DNA of 64,000 nucleotides from Hyphomicrobiales bacterium (GTDB lineage Bacteria > Pseudomonadota > Alphaproteobacteria > Rhizobiales > Rhizobiaceae), in contig UCII01000001.1 in NCBI GenBank assembly GCA_900472485.1, positions 555,986-619,985 of the forward strand. The letters are read 5' to 3'. The notes below the pieces were generated by a model. The model did not search any database, was not told where the DNA came from, and saw only the letters and a program-made list of their open reading frames with translations. A program made the translations under genes and the position numbers. Positions 16,984 to 25,348 of the stretch are shown one piece after another. Numbering within the stretch: position 1 is the first letter of the stretch; each line of letters opens with the position of its first letter.

Positions 16984-17320
16984 ATTCTGGTACGATTGGA
17001 GGACTTCTTTGTTGAGCTGGTAAAGCGGCGACAACGATCACCCTGCAAGCAGTGACTGGGAAGAATGGTATTTTGAGCCGGCCGTGACCAAATCTGCTTA
17101 CAGTGTGGGCCTGCGCGAACTGCAATGCAAGTCGGTCGCAAAGAGCCAATTGCATAGGCCATTTTGTTGCAACTCGCAGCCCCTGAGGATCGTTTCGCGT
17201 ATGTATGCCCAGTATGCGAGAGACAAATCTGCATCTCGGAATTTGTTTACATGGCGGTCAAATAAGGATATTCTTTATCCTTGATAGATATATGCCAGCC
17301 GTGGGCCTTGGAATGATTTT
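16984..17320. other. Intergenic region upstream of the Rrf2 gene
   Basis: 337 bases with no supportable gene. The only clear element is the 19-bp palindrome at 17264-17282 in front of the Rrf2 gene. Confidence 0.5.
17264..17282. promoter_or_regulatory. Rrf2 operator, autoregulatory site
   Basis: AAGGATATTCTTTATCCTT, an inverted repeat AAGGATA-N5-TATCCTT, 39 bases before the Rrf2 ATG. Two more copies of the same pattern stand in front of the operon at 21804, see 21821-21858. Confidence 0.78.
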
Positions 17321-17809
17321 ATGATTTTGAAAAGCCAAGTCGAATGGGCTCTCCATTGTTGCGCCATTCTTGCAGGTTTGCCTGATGGCCGCTATCTCTC
17401 CACAAAAGCGCTCGCTGAATTCCATGGGCTTCCCAAGGAATATCTTTCCAAGGCTCTTCAGAGCCTGTCTCAGGCCGGGCTTGTCGATACGACACTGGGC
17501 CCCTCCGGCGGTTATCGATTGGCGAGACCGCCTGCGGATCTCACTTTTCTGGAGATCGTGGAGGCCGTCGAGGGGCGGCAGCGAACCTTCGTCTGCACCA
17601 ATATTCGCGCCAACAACCCTTGCCGCCCGAAGGACTATTGCGAGAGCAGCCCTTGTGCGGTGGCGCGCATCATGTGGGAGGCCGACGAAGCGTGGCGCGA
17701 AAAACTGCGCGGCGTCAGATTGTCCGATCTCGTCGGCATCCTGTCGAAGGAGATACCGTCGGAACTCTGGAAAAGCTCCTTCGAATGGGTGCTAGAGCGC
17801 GCCGGATGA
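17321..17809 (+). CDS. Rrf2-family transcriptional regulator
   Basis: 162 residues. Winged helix of the Rrf2 type (LSTKALAEFHGLPKEYLSKALQSLSQAGLVDTTLGPSGGYRLAR, residues 27-70). Four cysteines follow in CTNIRANNPCRPKDYCESSPC (residues 91-111), placed where NsrR, IscR or RsrR bind an Fe-S cluster, although one more Cys than usual. It probably senses redox or electrophile stress. Its own promoter and the operon ending at 18888 carry the same palindrome. The 3' end overlaps the converging mscS gene by 18 bases. Confidence 0.9.
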   Translation: MILKSQVEWALHCCAILAGLPDGRYLSTKALAEFHGLPKEYLSKALQSLSQAGLVDTTLGPSGGYRLARPPADLTFLEIVEAVEGRQRTFVCTNIRANNPCRPKDYCESSPCAVARIMWEADEAWREKLRGVRLSDLVGILSKEIPSELWKSSFEWVLERAG

Positions 17810-18826
17810 AATCGCCCTGAGCGCTGCCTGTTCCCTCTGTTCGCCTGCGTGGACGCAGACGAGACTATGTGCCGGCATCGCCAATGACACTCCGTTCGTC
17901 CTGCAATGTTCATAGATGAGATCGATGATCTCGTTTTGGGCCGATATGCGGCTTGCCGCACTCGCGACGCGGAAGAACAGTTCGACCTCGATGGCGATTG
18001 CGTCGATCGTCTTGAGCGCGACGGCCGGCGGCGGGTTCGTGACGATCCTTTCACAGCCCTGCAGGAGAGCAAGCATGACCTCTTCGACGAGCCGCGGCTT
18101 GTGAATGGCGGATATTCGTATCGTCAGCGAGATCTGGTGCGATTCGTCCGGGCGGCTGCGATTGGTGACGCCCTGTTTCGCCAGCACGCTGTTCGGCAGG
18201 ACGACGACGTTATGTCCGCCCGAAAGCAGATTGGTGGAGCGCCAGTTGGTTTCAACGACGCGACCTTCGGTGCCGTCGGCGAGCTGGATCCAGTCGCCGA
18301 TGACGTAGGCGCGACCGAGTGCCAGCGCGACCCCGGAAAAGACATCGGCAAGCGTGTTTTGCAGCGCCAGGCCGATAATGACGACGACGATGCCTGAAGT
18401 GGCAATCAGCGGCCCAACGGGTGCGCCGAAGACGAAGCCGATGACGGATAGGGCGACTCCGAGATAGACGATGCCGACGATCAGATCCTGAAGAAGATGC
18501 GCCTCCTGCGGCCGGCGGTTGAGGGTGAGATAGATATGGAGGAAGCCGATCATCGTCCAGGCAAGATGCAGCCACCAGAGGATCCTTGCGGACTTGGCAA
18601 GCAGGATGCCGGCATCCTGAAGCTCGTCGTAATCAAAGTGATAAGGCGAGATTCCTGCAAGCCAGAGCACGAGGCTCATGCAGCAAAAGAACAGTATCTG
18701 CACGACGAGGCGGGCGGTCGGACGACGGCGCCCCTGGATATGCCAGATGAGAATGCCGGCCAGCCCGAGCAGGTTGATCAGGACGAGCGGCAGAAAATGA
18801 TGTTCGCCAAACATGATGGGGTTCAC
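17792..18826 (-). CDS. Small-conductance mechanosensitive channel family protein (MscS)
   Basis: 344 residues. Four or five membrane segments in the first 180 residues, the pore helix around SGIVVVIIGLALQNTLADVFSGVALAL, then the MscS beta domain (GDWIQLADGTEGRVVETNWRSTNLLS; VVLPNSVLAKQGVTN). It would release solutes on hypo-osmotic shock. Start GTG 18826 has AGGAAATC upstream; an ATG lies four codons later. The gene converges on the Rrf2 gene and follows the cupin gene by 61 bases, so it may be read through from that operon. Confidence 0.88.
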   Translation of the reverse strand: MNPIMFGEHHFLPLVLINLLGLAGILIWHIQGRRRPTARLVVQILFFCCMSLVLWLAGISPYHFDYDELQDAGILLAKSARILWWLHLAWTMIGFLHIYLTLNRRPQEAHLLQDLIVGIVYLGVALSVIGFVFGAPVGPLIATSGIVVVIIGLALQNTLADVFSGVALALGRAYVIGDWIQLADGTEGRVVETNWRSTNLLSGGHNVVVLPNSVLAKQGVTNRSRPDESHQISLTIRISAIHKPRLVEEVMLALLQGCERIVTNPPPAVALKTIDAIAIEVELFFRVASAASRISAQNEIIDLIYEHCRTNGVSLAMPAHSLVCVHAGEQREQAALRAISSGAL

Positions 18827-18857
18827 CGACGATGATTTCCTGAAACCGGGAAGGGAA

Positions 18858-18874
18858 GGGTGCCTGCGGCACCC
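18858..18874 (-). terminator. Hairpin after the cupin gene
   Basis: GGGTGCC-tgc-GGCACCC, a 7-bp stem with a 3-base loop between the cupin stop (18888) and mscS. No strong T-run. It shares the CCTGCGG centre with the hairpin at 19330-19358. Confidence 0.45.
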
Positions 18875-18887
18875 GTCCCGAATCCAG

Positions 18888-19304
18888 CTATTTCTTGATC
18901 GGGAAGGTCAGTTCCTTCTGGCTGCTGTCGACGACGAAGACAGCCAACAGCTTCGCCGGCTTGGTCTTGCTAGCATTCTCGCTGACGCCGTGGCGATCGC
19001 CCGGCATCTCGGAGAAGTTCTCGCCAGCCTTGAAGACCTTGACCGGGCCATCGTTGACCTGGCTTCGGATCGCCCCTTCCAGGACGGTTGCATAGATGAA
19101 GGCCGAGTTCGGATGGGTGTGGGCCGAGGAAAAGCCGCCCGGACCATATTCCACGAGGACGCCTTTGATGCTCTTGCCGGGAACGTTCGGCAGTTCATGT
19201 TCGTAGACGAGCGTGACCTTGGCATCCTTCTCGCCGGCATCATGTGCAACGGCAGTGGTGGACAGGAGCGCGGCTAGGGCGAGGCCGAGAATTGACTTGA
19301 TCAT
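18888..19304 (-). CDS. Secreted cupin-domain protein
   Basis: 138 residues. A signal peptide is evident (MIKSILGLALAALLSTTAVA, then HDAG). One cupin barrel follows with the metal motif SSAHTHPNSAFIYATVLEGAI (His residues near 83 and 85, Glu near 95) and GDRHGVSENAS. ATG 19304 has AAGGAATTCGAG ahead; the longer reading has no support. Last gene of the Rrf2-linked operon. Small periplasmic cupins of this kind have no agreed function; binding or detoxifying a small molecule is possible. Confidence 0.87.
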   Translation of the reverse strand: MIKSILGLALAALLSTTAVAHDAGEKDAKVTLVYEHELPNVPGKSIKGVLVEYGPGGFSSAHTHPNSAFIYATVLEGAIRSQVNDGPVKVFKAGENFSEMPGDRHGVSENASKTKPAKLLAVFVVDSSQKELTFPIKK

Positions 19305-19329
19305 CTCGAATTCCTTTCTTGAGAGCTGG

Positions 19330-19358
19330 GCGGTGCGGCGCCTGCGGCGCTGCACCGC
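19330..19358 (-). repeat. Intercistronic hairpin
   Basis: GCGGTGC (19330-19336) pairs with GCACCGC (19352-19358), enclosing GGCGCctgcGGCGC. It lies in the 60-base gap between the NAD(P)-binding gene and the cupin gene. Confidence 0.5.
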
Positions 19359-19364
19359 GTTCAT

Positions 19365-20117
19365 TCACTTGCGGGCGGAGGTTGCGAACCATTGCTCGAA
19401 GGTGATGCGGCCGAGGCGCGGATTGCCGTCGGACACGAGCGAGCCGTCTTCCAGCCTGGCGCCGAAATAGCGGGCTTCCGGATCCGCCACGACCTTGCGG
19501 GCATCGCCCATTGCCTTGAGGTAGCGGGCCACGAGCTCATTCAGCCGGACACGGTCCGGACCCGAGATCTCGACGATGCCGTTGATTGCCGCCGAGTTCG
19601 CGACGACAGTCATGTTGTCGGCGACGTCGTCGGATGCGATCGGCTGCACATAGGCCGGCGACAGGCGTACCGTATCGCCGACCGTGCCGGACTGGGCGAT
19701 GCCGCTCAGGAATTCCATGAACTGCGTCGAATGGACGATCGTATAGGGAATGCCGGAGTCGCGGATGATCTTTTCCTGGGCGACCTTGGCGCGCATGTAG
19801 CCGCTTTCGGGCAGGCGATCGACGCCGATGATGGAAAGGGCGATATGATGCTTCACGCCGGCCGTCTTTTCCGCTGCCGCCAGATTGCGGCCCGAGGTCT
19901 CGAAGAATTCGAGCACCGCCTTGTCCTCGAAGGAGGGCGAGTTTGCGAGATCCATGACGACGGAGGCGCCGGCCAATGCTTCGGCGAGACCTTCACCGGT
20001 AATCGTATTGACGCCGGTGTTCGGGGCGGCGGCGATGACTTCGTGGCCTTGCTTGCGAAGGCGGTCGGCCGTCTTTGAACCGATGAGGCCGGTTCCGCCA
20101 ATGATGACGATTTTCAT
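19365..20117 (-). CDS. NAD(P)-binding NmrA/atypical SDR family protein
   Basis: 250 residues. The Rossmann motif is at the start: MKIVIIGGTGLIGSKTADRLRKQGHEV, giving GGTGLIG. Later TIVHSTQFMEFLSG and ASDDVADNMTVVA are typical of NmrA-like or NAD(P)H:quinone-sensor proteins, which often lack the SDR catalytic Tyr-Lys pair. ATG 20117 is preceded by GGAGAAGCTC; an ATG four codons upstream is less well placed. Third gene of the Rrf2-linked operon. Likely a redox enzyme or NAD(P)H sensor. Confidence 0.87.
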   Translation of the reverse strand: MKIVIIGGTGLIGSKTADRLRKQGHEVIAAAPNTGVNTITGEGLAEALAGASVVMDLANSPSFEDKAVLEFFETSGRNLAAAEKTAGVKHHIALSIIGVDRLPESGYMRAKVAQEKIIRDSGIPYTIVHSTQFMEFLSGIAQSGTVGDTVRLSPAYVQPIASDDVADNMTVVANSAAINGIVEISGPDRVRLNELVARYLKAMGDARKVVADPEARYFGARLEDGSLVSDGNPRLGRITFEQWFATSARK

Positions 20118-20220
20118 GAGCTTCTCCATTCGCGGCGCCTGGTGCGCCGCATTATTCGTTCGTTTCTCATATGATTGCTTGCGGGTCAGGCCCGTCTGAC
20201 GGCGCCTTAAATCCGTTCGG

Positions 20221-20271
20221 GTGGGCGAGGTGCAGCTCTGCAGGCTGCACGCCGGCCCGGCACTCGCCCAC
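20221..20271 (-). repeat. Nested intercistronic hairpin
   Basis: GTGGGCGAG (20221-20229) pairs perfectly with CTCGCCCAC (20263-20271), and an inner TGCAG/CTGCA repeat lies inside. It fills much of the 161-base gap between the metallo-hydrolase gene and the NAD(P)-binding gene, and may set their relative expression. Confidence 0.55.
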
Positions 20272-20278
20272 CAGAGAG

Positions 20279-21193
20279 TTAGTAGTCCCAGAACACCGGC
20301 ACCCAACGGAAGACATCGCCGTCGGCTGCCACATGGCCGACGGAGGGGAACGGCATATGGGTAGCGACCAGAAGTCCGCCGGTCTCGGCCAGCTCCCGCA
20401 AAAGACGGACGCGCACGCGCGCAGCTTCTTCCGGGTCGTGTTCGAAGCCGTTGAACCAGTCGGGGTGATCGAAGCCGACTGCGAACACCGCATCGCCGGC
20501 AAACATCAGCCGGTCTTTGCCGGAGGCGACGCGGACCACGCTGTGCCCGGGTGTGTGGCCGCCAGTTCGAGAGACGATAACGCCCGGCGCCACCTCGTGC
20601 TCATCATCGAACAATCGCAGATGGCTTTCATATTCCTTTCTGAACTGTTTGGCGGCAGCTCGAAGCGCGTCCGGGAAGCCGGGCGGCATTGACACATGAG
20701 AAAAGTCGGGCGCCTCCCAGAATTTGACCTCTGCCGCCGCCACATGGATCTTGAGGTCCGGACGCAGCCGCTCCTTCACCCCGTCGACGAGCAGCCCGCC
20801 AACGTGGTCCATATGCATATGGGTCAGTACCACGTCGGTTACGGATCCAAGGTCGATGCCGGCGGCTTCAAGTCGCTTGATCAACTGTCCGGCCCGCGGC
20901 AGGTTCAACTCCGGGTCCAGCCCTAGGCCAGCATCGATGAGGATGGTCTGCTTGCCGCTGCGAACGACGACCGCGTTCAGCGCCCAGTCGAAAGCGTCCT
21001 GCGGCAGGAACATGTTGTTCAGCCAGGCCGCGCGATCGGCCGGGTCGGCATTGTATCCCAACATCTTGGTCGGCAGCGGCAACACGCCGTCACTGATCAC
21101 GAGTACCTCGATATCGCCGATCTGTACCGCATAGCGCGACGGAACCAGCTCGTCAGGGCTTGATTGAACGGGATGAGAAGTGTTCAGGTCCAT
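20279..21193 (-). CDS. Metallo-beta-lactamase-fold hydrolase
   Basis: 304 residues. The zinc motif THMHMDHVGG (HxHxDH) is near residue 123, with further ligands in GGHTPGHSV and MFAGDAVFAVGFDH. This layout fits the branch holding AHL lactonases, methyl-parathion hydrolase-like and related esterases. The N-terminal DGVLPLPTKMLGYNADP is typical of that branch. Second gene of the Rrf2-linked operon. The true substrate is not readable; lactone or ester hydrolysis is a fair guess. Confidence 0.88.
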   Translation of the reverse strand: MDLNTSHPVQSSPDELVPSRYAVQIGDIEVLVISDGVLPLPTKMLGYNADPADRAAWLNNMFLPQDAFDWALNAVVVRSGKQTILIDAGLGLDPELNLPRAGQLIKRLEAAGIDLGSVTDVVLTHMHMDHVGGLLVDGVKERLRPDLKIHVAAAEVKFWEAPDFSHVSMPPGFPDALRAAAKQFRKEYESHLRLFDDEHEVAPGVIVSRTGGHTPGHSVVRVASGKDRLMFAGDAVFAVGFDHPDWFNGFEHDPEEAARVRVRLLRELAETGGLLVATHMPFPSVGHVAADGDVFRWVPVFWDY

Positions 21194-21324
21194 GTTTGTC
21201 TCCTGTTGTTCGAGATCTTGGAACCGATTTGGCCGGCTCCACGGTTGAAACGATTGTCATGAGATATCTTGGTCGAGGCCGTCTGAACGGCCGCGCATTG
21301 TTTGCCGAAGCCTTTGTGAGAGGC

Positions 21325-21804
21325 TTAGTTGAGGCCGGCCCTATCGAGGCCGTAGGCCTTGTCGGCCGAGCCAGGCACGGTCTTGAAGGCGATGCTGGCG
21401 CGGTTCCAGGCATTGATGACCATGATTACGAAGGTGAGATCGGAGATTTCCTTCTCGGAAAGCTGGCCGCGTACGCGCTCGTAGAGCTCGTCGGGAATGC
21501 CGCCTTCATGCAGTTTCGTCACCGCTTCGGTCCAGGCGAGCGCGGCGCGCTCCCGAGGAATGAAGAGATTGGATTCCCGCCAGACGGCTATGTGGTGGAG
21601 CCGGAGTTCGCTCTCGCCATGGATCTTGGCTTCCTTGACATGCATGTCCAGGCAGAAAGCGCAGCCGTTGATCTGCGATGCACGGATATGAACGAGATCC
21701 TGGATCTTCTGTTCGATGGCGCTGTCCTTCAGAGCCATGCTGAGTTCCGAGAGTTTCCTGAAGAGTTCCGGTGATTGCTGGGCATAATTCAAACGCTGGG
21801 TCAT
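21325..21804 (-). CDS. AhpD-like carboxymuconolactone decarboxylase family protein
   Basis: 159 residues. The redox motif GCAFCLDMH (CxxC with a following His, residues 47-55) matches AhpD-type alkylhydroperoxidases. The segment IQDLVHIRASQINGCAFC is the family signature. First gene of the operon, with two tandem 19-bp Rrf2-type palindromes directly before the start. A peroxidase or reductant role fits regulation by a redox-sensing Rrf2 protein. Confidence 0.9.
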   Translation of the reverse strand: MTQRLNYAQQSPELFRKLSELSMALKDSAIEQKIQDLVHIRASQINGCAFCLDMHVKEAKIHGESELRLHHIAVWRESNLFIPRERAALAWTEAVTKLHEGGIPDELYERVRGQLSEKEISDLTFVIMVINAWNRASIAFKTVPGSADKAYGLDRAGLN

Positions 21805-21820
21805 GGCCGCCTCCGTTATT

Positions 21821-21858
21821 AAGGATATAAAGTGTCCTTATGGATAAAAGATATCCTT
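21821..21858. promoter_or_regulatory. Tandem Rrf2 operators upstream of the AhpD-like operon
   Basis: Two abutting 19-bp sites, AAGGATATAAAGTGTCCTT (21821-21839) and ATGGATAAAAGATATCCTT (21840-21858). Both share AWGGATA-N5-NNTCCTT with the site at 17264-17282 in front of the Rrf2 gene. They sit 17 bases upstream of the AhpD-like ATG, where a bound repressor would cover the promoter. Confidence 0.8.
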
Positions 21859-21931
21859 AATAGCTGGACAGGCAAGCCCTAACGAACTAAGGTTCGGGCA
21901 TAAGGCCTATGCCGAAAAGTATGGGGTGGGG

Positions 21932-22843
21932 ATGGATATCGTATGCGCGTTGCAAACATTCATGCGGGTGGTGGAGACTGGCTCCTTTTCCGCCGCAGCG
22001 ATTGATCTCAGGCTGACGCAGCCTGCAGTTTCACGCCAGGTTTCGGCGCTGGAAGCGCATCTCAACACACGTCTGCTGCATCGCACCACCACCGCGCTGG
22101 CGCTGACGGCGGAGGGAGAACAGATCATCCCCATGGCACTTAAGGTCATCGAAGCGGTCGAGGCGCTTAGCGAAACCACATGTCGCGATGGTGGACGCGT
22201 GGCCGGCAAGGTACGACTGGCGCTGCCGACACCGCTCGGGCTTTACGTCAGCGACCGGCTTGGGATACTGCTCGAACGGCATCGGGGACTTTCCGTCGAC
22301 TTGCTCTTTCGCGAGGAACCGTCCGACCTGGTCGAAGAGGGGATCGATCTCGAGGTACGGCTTGGAACGGTTGCGGACTGCAGTCTGATGTGCCGCAGAA
22401 TTGGGTGGACGACGGCCTTTCTCGTTGCCGCGCCTTCCTATCTACAAGAGCGGGCAGCACCCAAAACGCCCGACGATGTCAGCGCTCATGATTGCATCTG
22501 TTACAATCGCGCCGGAAACGGCCGGGCATGGTCGTTCTCAAATGGCGCCGAGGACGTTACCGTGCGGATCGCGCCCCGCCTCATCGCCAGCAATGCGGTT
22601 GCCGTCCACCGTGCCGTCCTGGCCGGCAACGGGATTGCCGTACTTTCCCACATTCTTGTCGGGTCCGACATCGAGGACGGCAGGCTGGTGAACGTCATGC
22701 CAGACTTTCCGCCGAGCCGGGTCGCCATCAGTGTCGTCTACCCATCGCGTCGGAACCTGCCGTTGCGCATCAGGACGGTTCTCGATTTCCTGATTGAGAT
22801 AGTCGGCAAGGATCCGCTGATGGCGCCCGCGTCTTCTCATTGA
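21932..22843 (+). CDS. LysR-family transcriptional regulator
   Basis: 303 residues. N-terminal HTH (LQTFMRVVETGSFSAAAIDLRLTQPAVSRQVSALEAHLNTRLLHRTT, residues 7-53) and a LysR substrate domain. ATG 21932 follows a G-rich ribosome site; a GTG two codons upstream is possible. It is of the AaeR/DsdC-like solo type, often controlling a divergent gene, so it may also act on the AhpD-like operon at 21804. No clear T-N11-A box can be told apart from the Rrf2 sites. Confidence 0.9.
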   Translation: MDIVCALQTFMRVVETGSFSAAAIDLRLTQPAVSRQVSALEAHLNTRLLHRTTTALALTAEGEQIIPMALKVIEAVEALSETTCRDGGRVAGKVRLALPTPLGLYVSDRLGILLERHRGLSVDLLFREEPSDLVEEGIDLEVRLGTVADCSLMCRRIGWTTAFLVAAPSYLQERAAPKTPDDVSAHDCICYNRAGNGRAWSFSNGAEDVTVRIAPRLIASNAVAVHRAVLAGNGIAVLSHILVGSDIEDGRLVNVMPDFPPSRVAISVVYPSRRNLPLRIRTVLDFLIEIVGKDPLMAPASSH

Positions 22844-22895
22844 TTGCTTGGATGGCGCTCGGATTGTCGAATGTCACCCGCATAAAAAGTGGGAT

Positions 22896-24266
22896 TCACG
22901 CTCGCTTGAGATATCGCCACGCCGCCATGCTGCCGAAGAGCTGAATACCGCCGCCGCAAAACATGGCGACGATGAACCCGAAAGCGGGCTCCGGGAAGAA
23001 CGCGTAGACGGATCCGAGTGCGGCCACGCCGATGGTTGCGCCAACCATGCGTGCGACGTTGATCAGTGCGCTCGCAGTTCCGGCGCGCTCACGGACGACA
23101 CTCGAAACCGCGACTGCTGTGAGAGGTCCGGTCGCCATGCCCATCCCGATACCGGTCAGCAGCAGGCCGAATTCCTCGGCGATGAACAGGTTACCGTCGA
23201 GAGCAATGCCGAGCACAAGGTTCCCCAGTCCTATCGTCGCCAACCCGATGCTGATAGTGTGCCGTTTTCCCAGATGTTCCGAGAAGAAGCCAGAAAAGGG
23301 TGAGATTGCTACGAAGCTCAGTGCCATGGGCAATAGTGCCAGCCCTACCGCGATTGGAGAGAGTCGATTGAGGCTGAGCGAGGCGAGGGGAAACAGAAAG
23401 AGCGTCCCGTACATGCCGAACGTCATGGCGGCCGTTCCCGCCATCGCCCCGCTGAACCGCCCGGTGGAAAACATCGACAGCGGCACGAGAGCCCGCTGAT
23501 CGAGGCGTCGTTCCACCAGGATAAAAAACGCCAGCAAACCGAAGCCGCAAAGTGCCAGCAGGATCGTCCAGACTATCGGAAAATGCGAGGACTCGATTGC
23601 CGCCAGAGTGATGGCAGCCAGCGACGAGATGCCCAATAGCTGACCCAGAGTGTCGAACGATCGTCCCTTCTTATCTGCACTTTCCACGATCCAAAGCAAT
23701 GCTCCGGCAGCCGCGGCCACGCCGATGGGAACCACGACGAGGAAGACAGCCCGCCAACCGAAATTGTGGATCAGATATCCGCCAAGACTTGGTCCGATGG
23801 CAAGCGACATGCCGTTGCAACCGGCCCAGATACCGAGCGCTCGGCCGCGAATCCGCTCGTCCGGATAGATCACTCGAATGAGCGAGAGAGAGGCCGGTAT
23901 CAGAAAGGCCGATCCGAGGCCGGTTATCGCTCTGGCGCCGATCAGAATCGTGATCGTCGGAGCCAAGGCGCATCCAAGACTTGCGATTGTGAAGATAACG
24001 CAACCGATGATGAAAATCAGGCGACGTCCGTAAAGATCAGCAAGCAGACCGCCACTGATCAGAAGTGCAGCGTAGACAAGATTATAGGCGTCGACGACCC
24101 ATTGCATCTGGGTCACGGAAGCCTGAAGGCTCTTGCCGATTGATTGGACAGCCAGATTGACAACCGATGTGTCGACCTGCGCAACGATCACGCCCAGGCA
24201 GAGAATGGTCAGAGGGGCAGGATGCAGTTCCGAAGGCCGGCTGTCGCGCTGTTCGATTGAATGCAT
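22896..24266 (-). CDS. MFS exporter of the DHA2 (14-helix, EmrB/QacA) family
   Basis: 456 residues with about fourteen hydrophobic segments. Helix 1 carries LGVIVAQVDTSVVNLAVQSIGKSL, the DHA2 motif with Asp, followed by QWVVDAYNLVYAALLISGGLLADLYGRR (motif A). Helix 5 holds GLGSAFLIPASLSLI. Proteins like this expel drugs, dyes or metabolites with protons. It is divergent from the nuoB gene. No regulator is adjacent except the LysR gene on the other strand. Confidence 0.9.
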   Translation of the reverse strand: MHSIEQRDSRPSELHPAPLTILCLGVIVAQVDTSVVNLAVQSIGKSLQASVTQMQWVVDAYNLVYAALLISGGLLADLYGRRLIFIIGCVIFTIASLGCALAPTITILIGARAITGLGSAFLIPASLSLIRVIYPDERIRGRALGIWAGCNGMSLAIGPSLGGYLIHNFGWRAVFLVVVPIGVAAAAGALLWIVESADKKGRSFDTLGQLLGISSLAAITLAAIESSHFPIVWTILLALCGFGLLAFFILVERRLDQRALVPLSMFSTGRFSGAMAGTAAMTFGMYGTLFLFPLASLSLNRLSPIAVGLALLPMALSFVAISPFSGFFSEHLGKRHTISIGLATIGLGNLVLGIALDGNLFIAEEFGLLLTGIGMGMATGPLTAVAVSSVVRERAGTASALINVARMVGATIGVAALGSVYAFFPEPAFGFIVAMFCGGGIQLFGSMAAWRYLKRA

Positions 24267-24345
24267 GACATTTCCTCACGGAAACAAACGTCGCGCAGCT
24301 TATTTGGTTTCCACCTTGACGGTATCGAAGTGGGTACTCATGCCT

Positions 24346-24370
24346 GGAACAAGCCTGTTGCGCGCAAGTT
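24346..24370 (+). promoter_or_regulatory. EcfG-type stress promoter for nuoB
   Basis: GGAAC at 24346, 17-base spacer, GTT at 24368. Fits the general-stress consensus GGAAC-N16-CGTT apart from the C. The ATG lies 27 bases further. Confidence 0.65.
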
Positions 24371-24397
24371 CGGAAGCTTTCCACGGGAGAACGGACC

Positions 24398-24955
24398 ATG
24401 TCTTCCTACAAAGACCGCCCTGTCATCAGCGATTTTCAACATCCCGGCCAGGCGCCGACCGGCGACCCGTTCATGGGAACGATCAACAATGAACTCGCCG
24501 ACAAGGGCTTTCTCGTCACGAGCACGGACGAGTTCGTCAGTTGGGCGCGCACCGGATCGCTGATGTGGATGACGTTCGGGCTTGCCTGTTGCGCCATCGA
24601 GATGATGCAGATGTCAATGCCGCGCTATGATGTGGAACGCATTGGCGCCGCGCCGAGAGGTAGCCCGCGGCAGTCGGATCTGATGATCGTTGCCGGTACC
24701 GTGTGCAACAAGATGGCGCCGGCGCTGCGCAAGGTCTATGACCAGATGCCCGAGCCGCGTTACGTGATCTCCATGGGATCATGCGCCAATGGCGGCGGCT
24801 ATTATCACTATTCCTATTCGGTGGTACGCGGATGCGATCGGATCATTCCGATCGATATTTATGTGCCTGGTTGCCCGCCAACAGCAGAGGCCTTGCTTTA
24901 CGGAATTCTGCTTCTCCAGCGCAAGATTCGCCGCAACGGTACAATCGAACGATAG
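24398..24955 (+). CDS. nuoB: Orphan NuoB-like subunit of NADH:quinone oxidoreductase
   Basis: 185 residues. All four ligands for cluster N2 are present: the Cys pair in [34 protein letters not shown] and [12 protein letters not shown]. The N-terminus ([13 protein letters not shown]) and C-terminus (GTIER) differ from a housekeeping NuoB. No other nuo gene adjoins it, so it is a stand-alone copy that may swap into complex I under stress. GGGAGA precedes the ATG. A stress-type promoter stands 27 bases upstream. Confidence 0.9.
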   Translation: MSSYKDRPVISDFQHPGQAPTGDPFMGTINNELADKGFLVTSTDEFVSWARTGSLMWMTFGLACCAIEMMQMSMPRYDVERIGAAPRGSPRQSDLMIVAGTVCNKMAPALRKVYDQMPEPRYVISMGSCANGGGYYHYSYSVVRGCDRIIPIDIYVPGCPPTAEALLYGILLLQRKIRRNGTIER

Positions 24956-25047
24956 CCGTCGGCCTTACTCTCCGTGGCGGCGTCGCGGCGCTGTGACGTT
25001 AAGATTCTCATGGAATAAGCATCAGGATGCAGCCGTTCCCTTAGCAG

Positions 25048-25251
25048 GTGCATGGAATATCGAAGCTTCAAGAAATGGAAGAGGCCTGTAATCTGCTGCC
25101 GAAACCTTACCGTGTCGTGCTTGAATATGTGGTCATGGAGGGGCGCTCCTATGAAGCCGCTGCCGATGCGTGGCGTCAGCTATCTTTGCCGCGGATCCCG
25201 AACAGTGCCTTCAAGTCTGCATCGATTGGCTCTCCACCAAGATGCGATTAA
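25048..25251 (+). pseudogene. Relic of an ECF sigma factor, region 4
   Basis: The frame beginning near 25075 encodes EEACNLLPKPYRVVLEYVV and MEGRSYEAAADA, the helix 1-2 part of sigma-70 region 4. After the Ala codon the similarity continues in another frame (GVS...RTVPSSLHRLA, where a sigma factor has GVP.GTVRSRLHRAR). No sigma region 2 precedes it. It is therefore a frameshifted fragment. Confidence 0.6.
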
Positions 25252-25283
25252 TCAGAGAAAGCGGTCGAACAGGCTCGGCTTCG

Positions 25284-25308
25284 GGAACAAGCGTCCGCGC
25301 ATATGGTT
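25284..25308 (+). promoter_or_regulatory. EcfG-type stress promoter for the DUF982 gene
   Basis: GGAAC at 25284, 17-base spacer, GTT at 25306, with the DUF982 ATG 41 bases downstream. Same pattern as at the Ku1 and DUF1328 genes. Confidence 0.62.
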
Positions 25309-25348
25309 CGAACACAGGGGAGGGGCATCCACGACATGGGAGGATTGG

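Noticed and set aside
17084..17284. 66-codon frame upstream of the Rrf2 gene
   Set aside because: No ribosome site, covers the Rrf2 operator, no recognisable protein.
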